Position numbers and translations under genes: made by a program. Below the pieces are notes generated by a model. It was not told the DNA's origin and did not search any database. It saw nothing but the letters and a program-made list of their open reading frames with translations. 6,807 nt of DNA from Actinomycetota bacterium (lineage in GTDB: Bacteria; Actinomycetota; Thermoleophilia; RBG-16-64-13): positions 1,125 through 7,931 of the forward strand of contig PMIZ01000143.1 of NCBI GenBank assembly GCA_003157225.1, read 5' to 3'. Numbering within the stretch: the first letter of the stretch is position 1; each line of letters begins with the position of its first letter. Shown here one piece after another: positions 5,241 through 6,807 of this stretch.

Positions 5241-6807
5241 CAAGCTGCTTCAGCAGCCTCCCAATCTGCTCACGGAACTCGCGGAGAAGCTCCCGCAGGT
5301 CCCGCTGCTTCCGCAGCCCACGAGGGACGGGATCACGACCCTCTGGGTGTCCAGAGACGATGCCAAGCAGGTGCTCGAGTACTTGCAGGGTCAGGCGCCG
5401 CGTCCCTTCCGCACCCTCTACGATCTGACGGCGATCGACGAACGAGCCCGCCAGGCACGCAAGGACCAGCCCCCCACAGACTTCACCGTGGTCTATCACC
5501 TGCTCTCCTATGAGCGAAACGAGGACGTGCGCGTCAAGGTCGCTCTGGCGGACGCCTCCCTGTCGATTCCTACCGTGACCGGCCTGTGGCCCAGCGCCGA
5601 TTGGTACGAGCGCGAACTGTGGGACATGTTCGGCATTCACGTGGAGGGTCACCCGAATCTGCGCCGCATACTCATGCCGCCCTGGTGGGAGGGCCATCCC
5701 TTGCGCAAGGAGCACCCCTCTCGAGCCACCGAGATGGGCACCTTTTCCCTGCCTCCCGCGGATGACGCGCGCTTCGACGAGGATCTGCGCCTTCGCCCGG
5801 AGGAGTGGGGGTTCTCGTCGCCCGGCACCGGGCCCGAGCCGGTCTATCTCAATGTCGGCCCCCAGCACCCGGGGACCCACGGCCTTCTCCGGGTGATTTT
5901 GCAGCTTCGGGACGAGCAGATCCTGGACGCGGCTCTAGATATCGGCTACCACCACCGCGGCGCTGAGAAAATAGGCGAAAGGCAGACCTGGCATACATTC
6001 ATACCCTATACCGACCGGGTCGACTATCTGGGCGGGGTCATGAACAACCTCGCGTACGTGCTGGCGGTCGAGCAACTGGCAGGCATCGACGTGCCGGAGC
6101 GCGCCCAGGTGGTGCGCGTAATGATGGCCGAGCTCTTCCGCATCGCCAGCCACCTCGTGTGGTATGGCACGTTCGCCCAGGACCTAGGGGCGATGTCTCC
6201 GGTGTTCTACATGTTTTCCGACCGGGAGCGGCTGTTCGAGATAGTGGAGGCGGTGACCGGAGGGAGGATGCACCCCAGCTGGTTCCGGATCGGCGGGGTG
6301 GCTGCGGATCTGCCGCGCGGATGGGAGAAGCTGGTAGGGGACTTTCTTGACTATATGCCCAAGCGCCTGCGGGACTACGACCATCTGGTGATGGGCAGCC
6401 GGATCCTCAAGGCCCGGACGGTCGGAGTGGGCGAGATCTCAGCGGCAGACGCCGTCGAATGGGGGGTGACGGGGCCCAACCTCCGCGCCTGCGGGTTCGA
6501 ATGGGACTTTCGCAAGAAGCGGCCCTACTCGGGCTACGAGCGCTTCGAGTTCGAGGTGCCGATCGCCGACGGCGGCGACAGCTACGACCGCGTCTGGGTG
6601 CGCAGCCAGGAGATCCGCCAGAGCCTGCGGATCATCGCCCAGTGCCTCGAGCAGATGCCGGACGGGCCCATCAAGTCGCACCAGCCGCTGGCCGCGCCGC
6701 CCATCAAGGAGCCCGGCACGATGCACCACATCGAGACCCTCATCGACCACTTCCTCGGGGTGAGCTGGGGCCCGGTCATCCCCCCGGGCGAGGCCTGCCT
6801 GGGCATC
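5230..6807 (+). CDS. nuoCD: NADH:quinone oxidoreductase fused subunit C/D, 3' end outside the window
   Basis: An uninterrupted frame of 526 codons from the ATG at 5230 to the window edge. It encodes both the 30-kDa (NuoC) and 49-kDa (NuoD) subunits of complex I in one chain. The NuoC part (about 1-165) has the signature 'ERELWDMFG' (127-135), 'GHPNLRRI' (140-147) and '[10 protein letters not shown]' (154-163). A linker of about 40 residues follows. The NuoD part starts near 205 with '[10 protein letters not shown]' (209-218), then 'GYHHRGAEK' (239-247), '[11 protein letters not shown]' (259-269) and Tyr276 in 'LAYVLAVEQ', the position of the quinone-headgroup tyrosine known from Thermus. It closes on '[15 protein letters not shown]' and '[10 protein letters not shown]'. 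E. coli NuoCD is about 600 residues, so roughly 70-75 residues should be missing. The '[14 protein letters not shown]' block is E. coli-like, whereas unfused NuoD usually has 'YLHRG.EK'. No break or frameshift is seen. Codon use changes sharply near 6510. Confidence 0.96.
   Translation, partial: MGSDKLLQQPPNLLTELAEKLPQVPLLPQPTRDGITTLWVSRDDAKQVLEYLQGQAPRPFRTLYDLTAIDERARQARKDQPPTDFTVVYHLLSYERNEDVRVKVALADASLSIPTVTGLWPSADWYERELWDMFGIHVEGHPNLRRILMPPWWEGHPLRKEHPSRATEMGTFSLPPADDARFDEDLRLRPEEWGFSSPGTGPEPVYLNVGPQHPGTHGLLRVILQLRDEQILDAALDIGYHHRGAEKIGERQTWHTFIPYTDRVDYLGGVMNNLAYVLAVEQLAGIDVPERAQVVRVMMAELFRIASHLVWYGTFAQDLGAMSPVFYMFSDRERLFEIVEAVTGGRMHPSWFRIGGVAADLPRGWEKLVGDFLDYMPKRLRDYDHLVMGSRILKARTVGVGEISAADAVEWGVTGPNLRACGFEWDFRKKRPYSGYERFEFEVPIADGGDSYDRVWVRSQEIRQSLRIIAQCLEQMPDGPIKSHQPLAAPPIKEPGTMHHIETLIDHFLGVSWGPVIPPGEACLGI

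Noticed and set aside
5155..5880. A 241-codon minus-strand frame opposite nuoCD
   Set aside because: It is antisense to the conserved NuoC domain and shows no motif of its own.

Overview
The window comes from a GC-rich bacterial chromosome. Most codons end in G or C, genes are packed tightly with ATGA overlaps, and no mobile-element, CRISPR, tRNA or rRNA signal was found. The lineage cannot be fixed from this sequence. The complex I genes resemble the Escherichia coli type (fused NuoCD, matching NuoA and NuoB motifs), but the neighbours do not look enterobacterial. An environmental GC-rich lineage (for example Acidobacteria, Rokubacteria/NC10 or deltaproteobacterial relatives) is a guess only.

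Layout. (1) Positions 1-200, plus strand: the last 65 codons of a uroporphyrinogen-decarboxylase-family (URO-D/COG0407-like) protein. (2) Positions 215-3888, minus strand: a three-gene ABC-2 exporter operon transcribed right to left, with the ATPase (2953-3888) first, then permease 1 (1756-2949) and permease 2 (215-1759). The genes are 3 nt apart and 4 nt overlapping, so they are probably one transcript. The two permeases are diverged relatives of each other, as in NatA/NatB-type exporters. The second carries an unusual C-terminal tail with two more predicted membrane helices. The operon converges on the URO-D gene with 14 nt between stop codons. (3) Positions 3889-4194: a divergent intergenic region of about 300 bp with no gene, a possible minus-strand -10 box and an inverted repeat. 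(4) Positions 4195-6807, plus strand: the start of a nuo operon for NADH:quinone oxidoreductase (complex I), with nuoA, nuoB and a fused nuoCD that runs off the right edge. These genes overlap by 4 and 11 nt.

How the genes work together. NuoA is a membrane subunit at the quinone-site junction. NuoB holds cluster N2, and NuoCD forms the peripheral arm that surrounds the quinone cavity. The exporter is a separate transcription unit on the opposite strand, and its substrate cannot be read from the sequence.

I see no clearly new biological system. The signals most worth checking are an abrupt change in third-position GC inside nuoCD near 6510, which could be recombination or an assembly join, and the two-helix tail on permease 2.
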